Source of the DNA: Delphinapterus leucas
Lineage: Eukaryota; Chordata; Mammalia; Artiodactyla; Monodontidae
NCBI RefSeq assembly: GCF_002288925.2
Contig: NW_022098000.1
Location: 20,518,118-20,582,117 of the forward strand
Length of the DNA stretch: 64,000 bases
Reading direction: 5' to 3'
Positions 22,741 through 33,135 of the stretch are shown here, in pieces (the stretch's first letter is position 1; each line of letters opens with the position of its first letter). The notes below the pieces were generated by a model, which was not told where the DNA came from, searched no databases, and saw only the letters and a program-made list of their open reading frames with translations. Position numbers and translations under genes: made by a program.

Positions 22741-24239
22741 CCACACAATTTCTCTAGCTGCTGTATCAACTAGAGGCACGTGGCTCCTCTTCTATCCACC
22801 TCTATTGAGAGGAAGTTTGGGAATAAACATCTTGCCTCACTGAAATCCCAAGTGCAACTTCCTTTTATAGTGGTGGTTAAAACTGTCGTTGGAGGTGAGA
22901 AGTATTTTGTGAATTCTTAAGGTGTTTACAACGTATGTTTTGATGCTCTTTTATTTTGAAGGATGAGTCTGTCTATGACTGTAACTTGTACATGACTGAA
23001 AATACCAATAGAGGCATCTCTTCTTTGCTCAGGCAGAACTCTAACCATCCTTTGGGACTCAGAGGGGTGCCTTTGCTTCAAAAAGGGACCTTGAACCATT
23101 CTTTATCAGTAAGCAGCAAGATGCATACATATACTAGCACAGGTGGTGTTTGGACTGGGGAGGAGGTTGGGAAATGGTTATTTCTAGATTCCTTACAGGA
23201 AACTAGGACAAGGCATTGGAGAGGGATGACTGATCAATTAGTTCCAAATTCCAGAAAACCTCCTACAGGAGAACAGTCTTAACTCTGAGACCAGCCTGTT
23301 GCTTTTTAGTTGATGCTGAAATGATGAACACCCTGCATTCTCTTGTAAGGAATAACTAACTGGCAAATGAACAGGAGGGATGGAAACCTACAAAGATCTT
23401 TCAACAAATGGGTAGAAAATATTTTAATCTAGCCCATCTTTCTCATCACCTTCATCCCCCCTTTCTATCATCCTGTTTCCAGTTACCTTTTCCCAGACCA
23501 CTAGCACAGGCAAAGTGGGGGAGTCTAAAGACATGAATTCCCAAATATATTATTTCTCAGTGACATCTGAGGCTGAGTCTTAAGAAAAATGTGAGATTTA
23601 GGACAACTGTGAGTGTGCTGTTGAAGTGCACAGCACACAAGCAGAAAAAGACATGTCAGTAACATGTTTCTGTAGCTGACATGTAACAACACACAACTGA
23701 AAAGGCTTGGGCAAACTGCCAAAGCATCTGACAGTTACCTGGGAATCAAGGATCTTTGCAAGACATCAGTTACATGTGATCCAGAGCAGAGCCTGCTTTG
23801 GGCAAGTGCAGAGTGCCAGGCAGCCAGGCAGCTCTAAGTCCAGTTGAACCGGTTTCCTCCTCCAGCTCCGATGGTGTGGCTCCGCTTTTTAACTTCTTTT
23901 CCCCCCTGCGTCATGCAGTCTTTTATGCAATAATTTTCTTTTCTTATTTGCAGCACATTTCTGTTATGATCTTGACATATTCACTCATATTAGCATTAAA
24001 GCGCCAGTCAGTCTTAAGAGAACCCTGAATCTATCTATTGTCTCAGAGCTCTAGAAGTAGACGCCTTTGGTTGTGAGACCAACATCCTTTATGTCTCTGA
24101 TTTCCTCCTCCCAGGCTCTGGCTCTGTTATGCTATGTCTCTGAGTTACCACTTCCTGTGACAGTGCTGTTCCTTTGTGGCTGAATTTCTGATACACCCTT
24201 TTTTTTCTGGATTTTTCTTGGAAATTGCTATATGATTTT

Positions 24240-24455
24240 CTTTCTTTATTTTTTTTTTTTTTTGCGGTACGCGGGCCTCTCACTGCTGTGGCCTCTCCTG
24301 TTGCGGAGCACAGGCTCCGGACGCGCAGGCTCAGCGGCCATGGCTCACAGGCCCAGCCGCTCCGCGGCATGTGGGATCTTCCCGGACCGGGGCACGAACC
24401 CGTGTCCCCTGCATCGGCAGGCGGACTCTCAACCACTGCGCCACCAGGGAAGCCC
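24240..24455 (-). mobile_element. CHR-type SINE, complete, CpG-rich
   Basis: On the minus strand the tRNA head begins at 24455 (GGGCTTCCCTGGTGGCGCAG). The B-box region is GGTTCGTGCCC-like and the body is CpG-dense. The element ends at the GCGGTACGC-complement near 24264, followed by an A-tail (T-rich 24240-24263). A short TGATTTT at 24233-24239 and 24456-24462 may be the target duplication, but a second poly-T run on the right makes it ambiguous. Confidence 0.92.
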
Positions 24456-24462
24456 TGATTTT

Positions 24463-25390
24463 TTTTTTTTTTTTTTTTAAATCAACAACTGAGCTGTATG
24501 TTGTTGCTGTGTGTTCTACCCGGAAAGCATCAAGATCAACAGACACAGAATCTCAAAAACTGTCAAATGAAAACAAACACCAATCCTCCAGTTCCTGTTT
24601 CTAAATCCCAAGGTACCAAGAAAGCCCAACATCTATATTGACAGCTCTCCACAGGGCTTAACAAGACAAGAGAGACAGCAATGGATAACTAGAAAGTTGG
24701 GTGAACACAACACAAACTGCAGCCCCTTTGCATTCTGGGAAAATGCCAACTACTTACCTTCTGTTGGTGTGTTCTTCCCAGTTGGTTTGAAGGGGCGGGT
24801 GGAGTCTCTAGACCACTGGTTCTCAGCCCAGTTGATTTTGTCACCCCAGGGAACATTTGACAATGTCTGGATACATTTTGGTTGTCACAACTGGAATATG
24901 CTGTTGGTATCCGGTGGGTAGAGACCGAGGGTTTTGCTAAACATCCTAAGATGCACAGAATGGACCCTACAACAAAGAATTATCCTTCTCAGAATGTCAG
25001 TAGTACTGAGGTGGAGAATCTCAGCTCCAGATCTATGGGTATGAAAATAAGAATTTAGGTAGTCAAGAGAGAACTTCATTTATCTTCCATAAGATTTTTT
25101 TCTTTTATCCATGCAATGTCAATTGATAAGTTATTGTAGTTAGCTATTTGGGTGCATATATCGGTATCTGGAGGAAATAGGAGAAGATGGGCTGGAAATG
25201 AACAAAAAAGCTGAGTCCGGAAAAGAGCTAAAACCATGAGTTATAAAGCCATCTCCACTGGCTCCAAAGCCACCCACTCAAGCTGAATTTCCCTCCAGTA
25301 GAGTCTCTCATTTAAAAAAAAAGAAATCCAGTTTTGAAAATATCGTGAGTTTCTTTGCCCTAACTAAAGGTTTTCTCAAGCATATATCTT
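24463..25390. other. Intergenic with MER20, no gene seen
   Basis: Starts with a long T run (to 24478), then unique sequence around the MER20 listed separately. No coding signal. Confidence 0.55.
24813..25024 (+). mobile_element. MER20 hAT-Charlie element
   Basis: The order CTGGTTCTCAGCCCA, GGGAACATTTGACAATGTCTG, GGTTGTCACAACTGG, GGTATCCGGTGGGTAGAG, GCTAAACATCCTA, ACAACAAAGAATTATCC and TGGAGAATCTCAG is that of MER20 over nearly its whole length. MER20 copies serve as hormone-responsive enhancers in endometrium in placental mammals (established); whether this one does is unknown. Confidence 0.9.
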
Positions 25391-25823
25391 TTTAATAGAT
25401 CTTTACTGGAGTATAATTGCTTCACTATACGGTGTTAGTTTCTGTTGCACAACAAAGTGAATCAGCCATATGCATATACGCATGTCCCCATATCCCCTCC
25501 CTCTTGAGCCTCCCTCCCACCCTCCCTATCCCACCCCTCTAGGTCATTGCAAAGCACCGAGCTGATCTCCCTGTGCTATGCGGCTGCTTCCCACCAGCCA
25601 ACTATTTTACAGTCAGTAGTGTATATATGTTGATGCTACTCTCACTTCGCCCCAGCTTTGCCGTCCCCCTGCACGTCCTCAAGTCCATTCTCTATATCTA
25701 CCTCTTTATTACTGCCCTGCAACTAGGTTTATCAGTACCATTTTTTTTTAGATTCCATATATATGCATTAGCATACAGTATTTGTTTTTCTCTTTCTGAC
25801 TTACTTCACTCTGTATGACAGAC
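25391..25823 (-). mobile_element. 5'-truncated L1 3' end
   Basis: Homologous to 7451-7855 of the full-length L1: ATCTTTACTGGAGTATAATTG, AAAGCACCGAGCTGATCTCC, TGCGGCTGCTTCCCACC and CTCTGTATGACAGAC in the same order. It stops just before the ORF2 end, so it holds only 3' UTR. More diverged than the copies at 7438 and 61092. Confidence 0.88.
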
Positions 25824-26087
25824 TTTTTTTTTCACCCTATCAATCAGTCTTCACAATACCTCACATTAAGTAGAATAAGCACCTTCACTTTATTCAGAAG
25901 TAAGGTGATGACAGACAGCTGGAGTTCACAGTTCGTAGTTCACTTTTTCTGATTATATAGCTCTGAAGAAAAGATAAGTTCAATTTTCAGGAACCCTGAA
26001 TAAGTGAGTGAATAAGGGATACCAACTATAAAGGTTCTGGGGTGGAGGTGGGGCTGGTAGTGAAAGAGGTTAATTATTAATAAAATG

Positions 26088-26310
26088 TCTACTATTCATT
26101 AGGTATCTACCATGTATAGGCACTGTGCTAGGTTCTTTATTTATGTCCTTCAATCCATACTGTACTTGGAGGCAGATATTATCTCCCTTCGTCATGGGTG
26201 AGAGATCCGGGGCTCAGGAAGGGAAAGGAAGTCCCCTGCAGAAGGATGCACAGCTGGAAGGAGCTGAGACCGATTTCAGATCTTGCTTTGGTGACCTCCA
26301 AGCCTGTGTG
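26088..26310 (-). mobile_element. MIR SINE relic
   Basis: It reads TAGGTATCTACCATGTATAGG, CACTGTGCTAGG, AGGCAGATATTATCTCCC, GGGGCTCAGGAAGGG and CACAGCTGGAAGGAGCTGAG, the MIR order in reverse orientation. Ancient mammal-wide tRNA-derived SINE. Confidence 0.65.
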
Positions 26311-26944
26311 TGGGTCCCACATCAGAGATCTCAGATGTGCCTTGGCTGGGGCTCAGGGAGGGGGCGACCCTGGCCCAGTGGGGGAGTAAAAAGTTGTTTG
26401 CATATTAGAGTTCAGAGCTCTCACTATCACAGAGCTAGTAGGGGCTTCGGAGCTCTTTCTCCTAATCCCTTCATATTACAGATGAGGAAATAAGGTCCAG
26501 AGAGCAAATATGATGAGTATTTACACCCCACCCCCAGAGCTTTGTCTTCCTATGTGTGCCATGTTGGGTGCCTGGAAGCATCTCTGCCTATCCACACCGG
26601 AGCAGAAATACTCAGCCAGCATCTTTGGCTGGTGTCCCTGCTTTGCGTTTCAGGCAAGTGGAGCCTTTTCTTTGGAATTCCCTTGCTCTCTGCGAAGACA
26701 AAGCCTGGGTTTATTTCCCTTAGGACACAGTGGGAAGCAGTCAGTTTTGTATAAGCAGCACAGACTTTGCGGCCTTGTCTTTTTCCTTCCTTCTTCTCAA
26801 CCTGGCTGCGTAAAACTAAGTGCTAAATCATAATACCAGTGGGTTAGGATTAATTGCGATGTTTATTTTGGTACATTTGCCTGAGGACCCGATGTGTGTT
26901 TTTACAAATCTAACAAACAATTTTACCTAGAATACCAGACACTC

Positions 26945-27010
26945 TTCAGCTCCCATTAGCCACGGTTGGATTTGAACCACTGACCTCGAGGTGAGAGGCC
27001 ACTCATCACA
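26945..27010 (-). other. tRNA-like B-box patch of unknown origin
   Basis: On the minus strand, GTCAGTGGTTCAAATCC contains a pol III B-box-like GGTTCAAATCC near 26967-26977. The flanks do not fold into a sound tRNA: the T-stem pairs poorly and I see no matching acceptor stem. It may be a relic of an old tRNA-SINE or chance. Confidence 0.25.
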
Positions 27011-28287
27011 TTACAGATGCCCCAGGCCATGGAGTTCACTCGCTTGCTGTTTCTTTAATGTAACTGCCAACAGCAAGATCAGCAGTGGGAATTCTCCCCA
27101 GTCCATAGATCCTAAGGTCTCAGAAATTCAGCCTTTGAGAGCTCTTCTTTTTGCCTTGGAGTTTGGACCTATTAACTAGCAACATTGCTAGAGAAACTGC
27201 AGAGGGATAAAGGATGGCATACATCCCACACTGTTCTCCTGGAGGAGTAGGCTATCAGCTTATAACCGTCTGATTTCCTGTCAGGCTGGTGGATGGTTCA
27301 AGTCACCAATGCCCAGGTTAAAGGAAATATTCGAGAACATTAATGATTTGCTGGTACCAAGAGATGCGATGGACAGTTTAAATATACTGCCCCTCGATGG
27401 GAGGAAATGTATTTCTATTAAGGGACCAGCATTGTGCTACGCTTGTTGGAATTTTTGCTTGTGCACACGAATTTTGCTCCGGGTCTATGTCTGTCACTGA
27501 AATTGACAACTGCCTATGGCTCTGCACAATTGAAACGTAGATCTTAAATTTCACATCATTATCCAAATAAAATATATCTGCCAAGGGGGACTGGTATTAC
27601 ACAGTTAGAGAACTGTGATACCAGTTGTCTGATTAACAGATTGAGAGGAATAGAAGAATTTCTCACCTACTTTCCAGAGTGATGCTGGCTGGAGAGCTCC
27701 TGTTAAACGGACTAATTGATCAGGCTCCCTGTGCTAGGTACAGAGATGCCCAGCACCATGACTGGATGGAGGAGGTAGGGTTTCCTGGGATAGAAAATAT
27801 CTGTAATGAAGGGAAGACGGGATGGGGATCAAACCAGACATTTATGAATCCTGTCTTCTGAAAGGGAAAGATGGGAAACCATTAGCCCCTGAGTACGTGG
27901 CCGCTTGCTCTTGGGCCTCAGATGTACTGAGCCGTACTCAGAAGGAAGATACACACGTGAACTTCCTCTTCTCAAAGCCTCTTCGTAAGATCCAACACCC
28001 TGCTAATCCTGACTTTGCAGTATTCATGAAAAACATCATGGAATACTAAAAATGCATGTCTAATGTAATAAAACAAAAAAAATCATTGGAGGGTGTGGTT
28101 TACTCTAAAAGATACGTTAGCCATCATTAACATGTGTGTTGTCTCTACTGTTTGCTCTGCGTTAATTAGGTCACTTGTTTTCTGACTTAGTGCCCAATTC
28201 TAAACTCTGATGGGCAGGTTAGTATCCAAAAGTCGCATGAGCGTAACTCATAGGTTTAGATCACAGTGAGTTTGAGAATCTCAGATG

Positions 28288-28300
28288 TGTTTAGTTTTTC
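28288..28300. repeat. Target-site duplication of SINE (left)
   Basis: TGTTTAGTTTTTC is repeated exactly at 28522-28534. Confidence 0.9.
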
Positions 28301-28520
28301 TTTTCTTTTTTTTTTTTTTGCGGTACGCGGGCCTCTCACTGTTGTGGCCTCTCCCATTGCGGAGCACAGGCTCCGGCCGCGCATGCTCAGCGACCATGGC
28401 TCACGGGCCCAGCCGCTCCGCGGCATGTGAGATCTTCCCGGACCGGGGCACGACTCCGTGTCCCCTGCATCGGCAGCATCAGCAGGCGGACTTTCAACCA
28501 CTGTGCCACCAGGGAAGCCC
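28301..28520 (-). mobile_element. CHR-type SINE with 13-bp target duplication
   Basis: Head at 28520 on the minus strand, GGGCTTCCCTGGTGGCACAG. CpG-rich body and A-tail (T-rich 28301-28320). The target duplication is perfect over 13 bases, a sign of L1-assisted insertion not long ago. Compared with the copies at 1 and 24240 it has a nine-base internal duplication near 28471-28489 (CATCGGCAG then CATCAGCAG). Confidence 0.95.
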
Positions 28521-28521
28521 C

Positions 28522-28534
28522 TGTTTAGTTTTTC
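28522..28534. repeat. Target-site duplication of SINE (right)
   Basis: TGTTTAGTTTTTC is the exact partner of 28288-28300. Confidence 0.9.
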
Positions 28535-29339
28535 AGCTGGAAATAACCTTAGTGATCAATATTGGTGCAGTTTCTTATTGTTCCAGATGAGAAAATTGGA
28601 GTCCAGGTGTTGAAATGACTTACCCCCTAATGAGCTAATGACATTTATAATGAGCTGGCAATGACTGTTTTAATAGTTATCACCATGGCATCCAAGATTC
28701 ATTCTGCCTTAGTGTAGCCTTGCAGAGAGTTTTCAGATGTATCATCTCATGAGAATTTTCATCAGTTTATAATCCCTTCTTATACTTACTGGTGTATTTA
28801 TGACATGTCATTCAAAATAAGCAATATTGTTCTTACAATGGTGGTTAATGTCTCACTTTCCACTTTCTTTTTACTGGTGTACCACGGTTTAGATCTTGGT
28901 CTTGTGCACGGTAATGTGTTCCAATGGTTTAAAAATGTTAGACTGCAAATCCCAATCTGGCTTTTTTGGTAAATTACTGTGAGACGAGAAGCAACTCATT
29001 CCATCTTCCTTTGCTACTGCTTCTTGATAAGAAGTGGAATTTTTTAGGTACTACTCTGAGTTGTGCTGAGTAGAAATGAGCAAACACTCCTTCCACCATG
29101 ACTTTCAAGAAAAAGGCAAACCGGAATAAAGAATATTGCAGCTTAAACTAGCCCTTCTGAGTCTCAATTTCCTAATAGGAAAAAAAAATGAAAAGAACAA
29201 TATCACTGTCTCAGGTTAATTTTCAGGATTAGATGAGAAATATATAAAGCAAAAGCACTTGACATTTTGACTGACACCTAAGATACTTTAGTATCATTCC
29301 TGCCTTAGCAGTCACTTCTACTTTTTCTGGATTTCAATG
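28535..29339. other. Intergenic, no gene seen
   Basis: AT-rich unique sequence. MIR-like wording (CCAGATGAGAAAATTGGAG near 28584) hints at one more relic but is too short to define. Confidence 0.5.
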
Positions 29340-29341
29340 TA

Positions 29342-29571
29342 CAGTTGACCCTTGAATAACTCTGGGGTGAGGGTGCTGAACTCCCATGAAGTTGAAAATC
29401 CACGTATAACTCTACAGTCAGCCTTCCTCAGTATCCATGGTTTTGCATCCATGGATTGAACCAACCATGGATCGTGTAGTACTGTAATGGTATTGAGTGA
29501 AAAAAATCCACAGCTAAGTGGTCCCATGCAGTTCAGTGCAGTTCAAACCCATGTTATTCAAGGGTCAACTG
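29342..29571. mobile_element. Tigger-type (Tc1/mariner, pogo-like) MITE
   Basis: Inverted ends CAGTTGACCCTTGAATAAC at 29342 and its complement ending GGGTCAACTG at 29571. A TA lies at the left edge, as expected for this superfamily. Near both ends are matching CCACGTATAAC / CAGCTAAGTGG segments. The middle (29413-29470) has CAGTCAGCC...GTATCCATGG...GGATTGAACCAACC, which resembles the terminus of the related MER2 family. No transposase. Confidence 0.75.
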
Positions 29572-29954
29572 AAATGCATTATCAATACCCTTACAGAAGA
29601 CACTTTGCATAGTCTATCTTGTATTGCAGTTAGGGGTTAATCCCTTAATATCCTAAACAGACTGTAAATTCTTGGGGAGTCTAGAATTCCATCCTGTATA
29701 CATTTGTTTCCTTACAGAATCAATCATGATGCTTTATTCATATACATGTTCAGGACAATCTCCCTCTACTTACCAATGAACAGAAAGATAGATTCAAGCT
29801 AATTGAATAAGAGTCCTTCTAAGTAACGACATTACAGATGAAAAATTAACTGAATGGTTCTACTTTGGATTACATTAACTGCAACATTGTGTATTAGTAT
29901 CAAAAATGGGTGAGGCATTTTTCTCCACACCATACCTCATAGGCCATGGGGTAG

Positions 29955-30000
29955 ATAAGGGTTTAGCAAATTATGGCCCATGGGCAGGCTGCCATCTGTT
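29955..30000. mobile_element. Left part of hAT-Charlie element split by L1
   Basis: GGTTTAGCAAATTATGGCCC...GGGCAGGCTGCC and then CTGTTTGT match the start of a hAT-Charlie MER1-group element. Its continuation is at 30827-30989, after the L1. Confidence 0.65.
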
Positions 30001-30826
30001 TGTTTTTTTTTTAATTGGAGTAAGATTGCTTTACAATGTTGTGTTAGTTTCTGTTGTATGATGAAGTGAATCAGCTATAACTATATCCCCTCCCTCTTGG
30101 ACCTCCTTCACCCCCTTCCTCCCCCCACCCCCATCTAGGTCATCACAGAGCACTGAGCTGTGCTCCGTCTGCTATACAGCAGGTTCCCACTAGGCTATCT
30201 ATTTTACTATCTATTTTACACATGGTATCTATTTTACACATGGTAGTGTACTTATGTCAAACCTAATCTCCCAATTCGTCCCATCCTCCCCTTCCCCCCC
30301 GTGTCTGTTCTCTACGTCTGTGTCTCTATTCCTGCCCTAAAATAGGTTCATCTGTACCATTTTCCTAGCTTCCACTTATATGCGTTAATATACGATATTC
30401 GTTTTTCTCTTTCTGGCTTACTTCACTCTGTATGACAGACTCTAGGTCCATCCACATCTCTACAAATGACCCAATTTCATTCCTTTTTATGGCTGAGTAA
30501 TATTCCATTGTATATATGTACCACATCTTCTTTATCCATTCATCTATCATTGGACACTTAGGTTGTTTCCATGTCCTGGCTATTGTAAATAGTGCTGCAA
30601 TGAACATTGGGGTACATTTGTCCTTTTGAATTATGGTTTTCTCAGGGTATATGGGATATACCAGTCGTGGGATTGTGGGGTCATATGGTAGTTCTATTTT
30701 TAGTTTTTTAAGGAAACTCCATACTGTTCTCCATAGTGACTGTATCAATTTACATTCCCACCAACAGTGCAAAAGGGTTCCCTTTTCTCCACACCCTCTC
30801 CAGCATTAATTGTTTGTAGATTTTTT
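30001..30826 (-). mobile_element. 5'-truncated L1 nested in a hAT element
   Basis: The A-tail (T 30001-30010) is followed by 3' UTR with TTTACAATGTTGTGTTAG and CTCTGTATGACAGAC, then the end of ORF2. It stops around the zinc-finger coding part (near 30826). It interrupts the hAT element, so it is younger than it. The exact 5' junction has some microhomology (GATTTTTTGA). Confidence 0.88.
30365..30772 (-). pseudogene. L1 ORF2 C-terminal fragment
   Basis: 135 codons with [17 protein letters not shown], then [30 protein letters not shown] and [15 protein letters not shown]. This is the conserved end of ORF2p after the zinc-binding Cys/His residues. It has the final segment (VIQSEVSQKEKNEYR) that the long ORF2 at 7864 has lost. 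A truncated insertion without the RT or endonuclease, so not functional. Confidence 0.92.
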
Positions 30827-30989
30827 GAAGTTTTATTAGAACACAACCACAGCCATTTATTTACACATTATCTGTGGCTTCCTTTGCACTACAAGGGCAG
30901 AGGTGAGTAGTTCACACAGACATCGTATGGCCTACAAAGCCTGAAATATTTACGACCTGGTCCTTTACTGAACAGCTCTGCTACCCCTG
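30827..30989. mobile_element. Right part of split hAT-Charlie element
   Basis: AGTTTTATTAGAACACAACC, GCAGAGGTGAGTAGTTC, ATCGTATGGCCTACAAAGCC, TGAAATATTTACGACCTGG and a terminal CTACCCCTG follow the body of a common hAT-Charlie family. Together with 29955-30000 it makes one element of about 210 bp. Confidence 0.75.
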
Positions 30990-32255
30990 GGATGGACTAG
31001 ATTAGACTACATAGACCATGCTGTACTATCGGAGAGTTTCTTGCTGCCAAGAGGAAAAGAACTTATCAAAACAAAAGTGAAGTCATCCTTTAGCTTTTTA
31101 TTTTCTTGTGGCTCATTCAAATGAGGTAAGGTTAATGTTTATCAATTTGTTCTTTAAAGGTGACTGTAGAGTAAAATTATATATACATACATATATTGAA
31201 ATTTATTGTTAGACATTCCAGTTTTTCTTTATGGCCAGCAAAGCTGTAAGGTAGAAAGAATGGACATATCAAATCACCTTATGTAGGTGTTTATATGTAT
31301 GGCCCTTTCCACCAACTATTCCGCAGTTATACCAACGTGTCCATATGTACGTGTTGAAATCAGATAGAACTGAAAGTCTGAATTGCTTTCACCTGCCAGG
31401 ATTCCATAGGACAGTCTTGTATTCCAGGAGCCACATCCCAGTTCCTGATATGCACAAGGCTCCATGGAAGGAGTTTGTTCAATAGAGCCAATAAAACAGA
31501 TTTTGTACACAAGTATAGCCTTTGTTTCCTCTGAAAACTCACTGAGTGTCATTTTTATTGTTGCTCTCACCTTGGGGATTGTGTATTTCCCTGGAGAGTA
31601 TTGGAAGGGTGGAGGCTACAAAGAGATAAGAGAAAACAGAGAAGGTGAGACAAGAGAGAGAAATCTAATCCCTGGGGTATTTTATTTACTTTGCTTTTTA
31701 AAAAAAATGTTCCCCTGGTCTCTACTGAGATTCATCAGTACTTTTTGAAATCATAAAGTGTGTTACCCTGTTCGGGACCCAAAGAATTTTATAGTACATA
31801 CATCTTCCCTGTGGGTCTTAGATTTAGTCTGATCCGTATTCATCATTCCTCTGAAGAACAAACAAAAACACAGTCCCACTGGAAAGACAGAATCTCAAGC
31901 ATGAACTGGACTCCTTTTGTTCTTTTCCTCTTTCCTTCCCTTGAATCCATAACCCAGCTTTGTCAAAGTTAAATAACTAGTAAGCCACACGAAACAATAA
32001 AGCATCAGCCATTTGAAACTTCCATAGGGAAAGGAAAGAAGTAGGATTGAGAACAATATCAAAGTATTTTCCGGAGAACCTTAAAGATATTTTTGTTAAA
32101 GACATGCCAACAGGATGGAAGAGAAAAAACGGGCAAGGATGAACAAGAAAAACAAGCATACAGATCAAGGATTTGAAGTAGTTATAGATTTACCAACTGA
32201 ATATCAGATTTGACAATACAATCATGTACATTTCCTTTGAAGGTTATTGAAAGTC

Positions 32256-32280
32256 AGAGAAAGAAAGAGAGAGAGAGAGA
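32256..32280. repeat. (GA)n microsatellite
   Basis: GAGAAAGAAAGAGAGAGAGA-type run, short. Confidence 0.8.
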
Positions 32281-32964
32281 CCTGACAAGGTACAAAGAGA
32301 GAAGAATTTGGCAACATACTTATTTGCCCTGCCAACAAATTAATTGAAACATGAAGGGAAGAGGATTCCAGAAAGACTAATTCCTTTTCCCTGATTGCGT
32401 CTGAACAGGAGTCATTTTTCTAGTTTGCTCACCTTCAGTTGGAGACTGTAATACAGCTTGCATCATTCCCTATGCCTCCTCCATCCCTTACCACCCACCA
32501 GCAGTTGTGTGAGAGACTGAACTCAACAGGCCTGTAATGATTCAAGAACTCATTTTGGTCCATCACCTTTTTTTCCAGAATCCTTAGTTTACCATTTGAT
32601 TTTCTAAGACATCCTGGGAAAACTGCCTATCCTTCCTTAATTGACTAATTTATGATTTTAATGAGCTGGATTTGCTCAAGGATTTAGTTTTCATTTTGAC
32701 AATCTTCCATTACCGATGCTATATATATCCTTCCTCTCTTTTCTGATGTGGAACCAGAAGCCCCGTGAGAAATATATCTAGTGCTTTCAAGGCAAGAGAA
32801 AGATGTTGTAGCTGGGACCCTCACATTCCTCACAGCATAGACTAAACATTCCAACGTGGTCCAGAAACACAATCAGAATGCTAGGGTTGAAAGGAAACTA
32901 ACACATTCTAGGAAAGGTTCACACATTCTGCCAAGATTAACTACCATGAGTATAACTCGGAATG

Positions 32965-33135
32965 ACAGAAAGTGCAGTGGACGGGGACTCAGATAATCTG
33001 GGATCAAATCCTAACTCTGCCACTTAAAGTTATGGGATGGTTGGCATCACTTGAAATTTCTGAGCTTGAATTTCCTAATCTATAGATGGAGATAACAATA
33101 CCTTTCCTATATATTGCATGGATGGTATGAAGAAA
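32965..33135 (+). mobile_element. MIR SINE relic
   Basis: AAAGTGCAGTGGACGGGGACTC, then TGGGATCAAATCCTAACTCTG, CCACTTA, and further on TTTCCTAATCTATAGATGG and AGATAACAATACC follow the MIR order in the forward direction, including the remnant B box. Ancient. Confidence 0.8.

Larger units (their letters stand above)
19291..24232. other. Intergenic, no gene seen
   Basis: Mostly unique sequence. It holds the CA/CG repeat at 20221-20267, a candidate conserved block at 20340-20660 and an ancient MIR/L3-like scrap near 22600-22740. The longest ORF (115 codons, 22496-22843) overlaps that scrap and has no domain. Confidence 0.55.
25824..28287. other. Intergenic, no gene seen
   Basis: Unique sequence with a MIR relic and a tRNA-like patch listed separately. 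A 122-codon ORF at 26125-26493 overlaps the MIR and is judged spurious. Confidence 0.55.

Noticed and set aside
26125..26493. 122-codon ORF on the plus strand
   Set aside because: Half of it is a MIR relic. Remaining residues show no motif.
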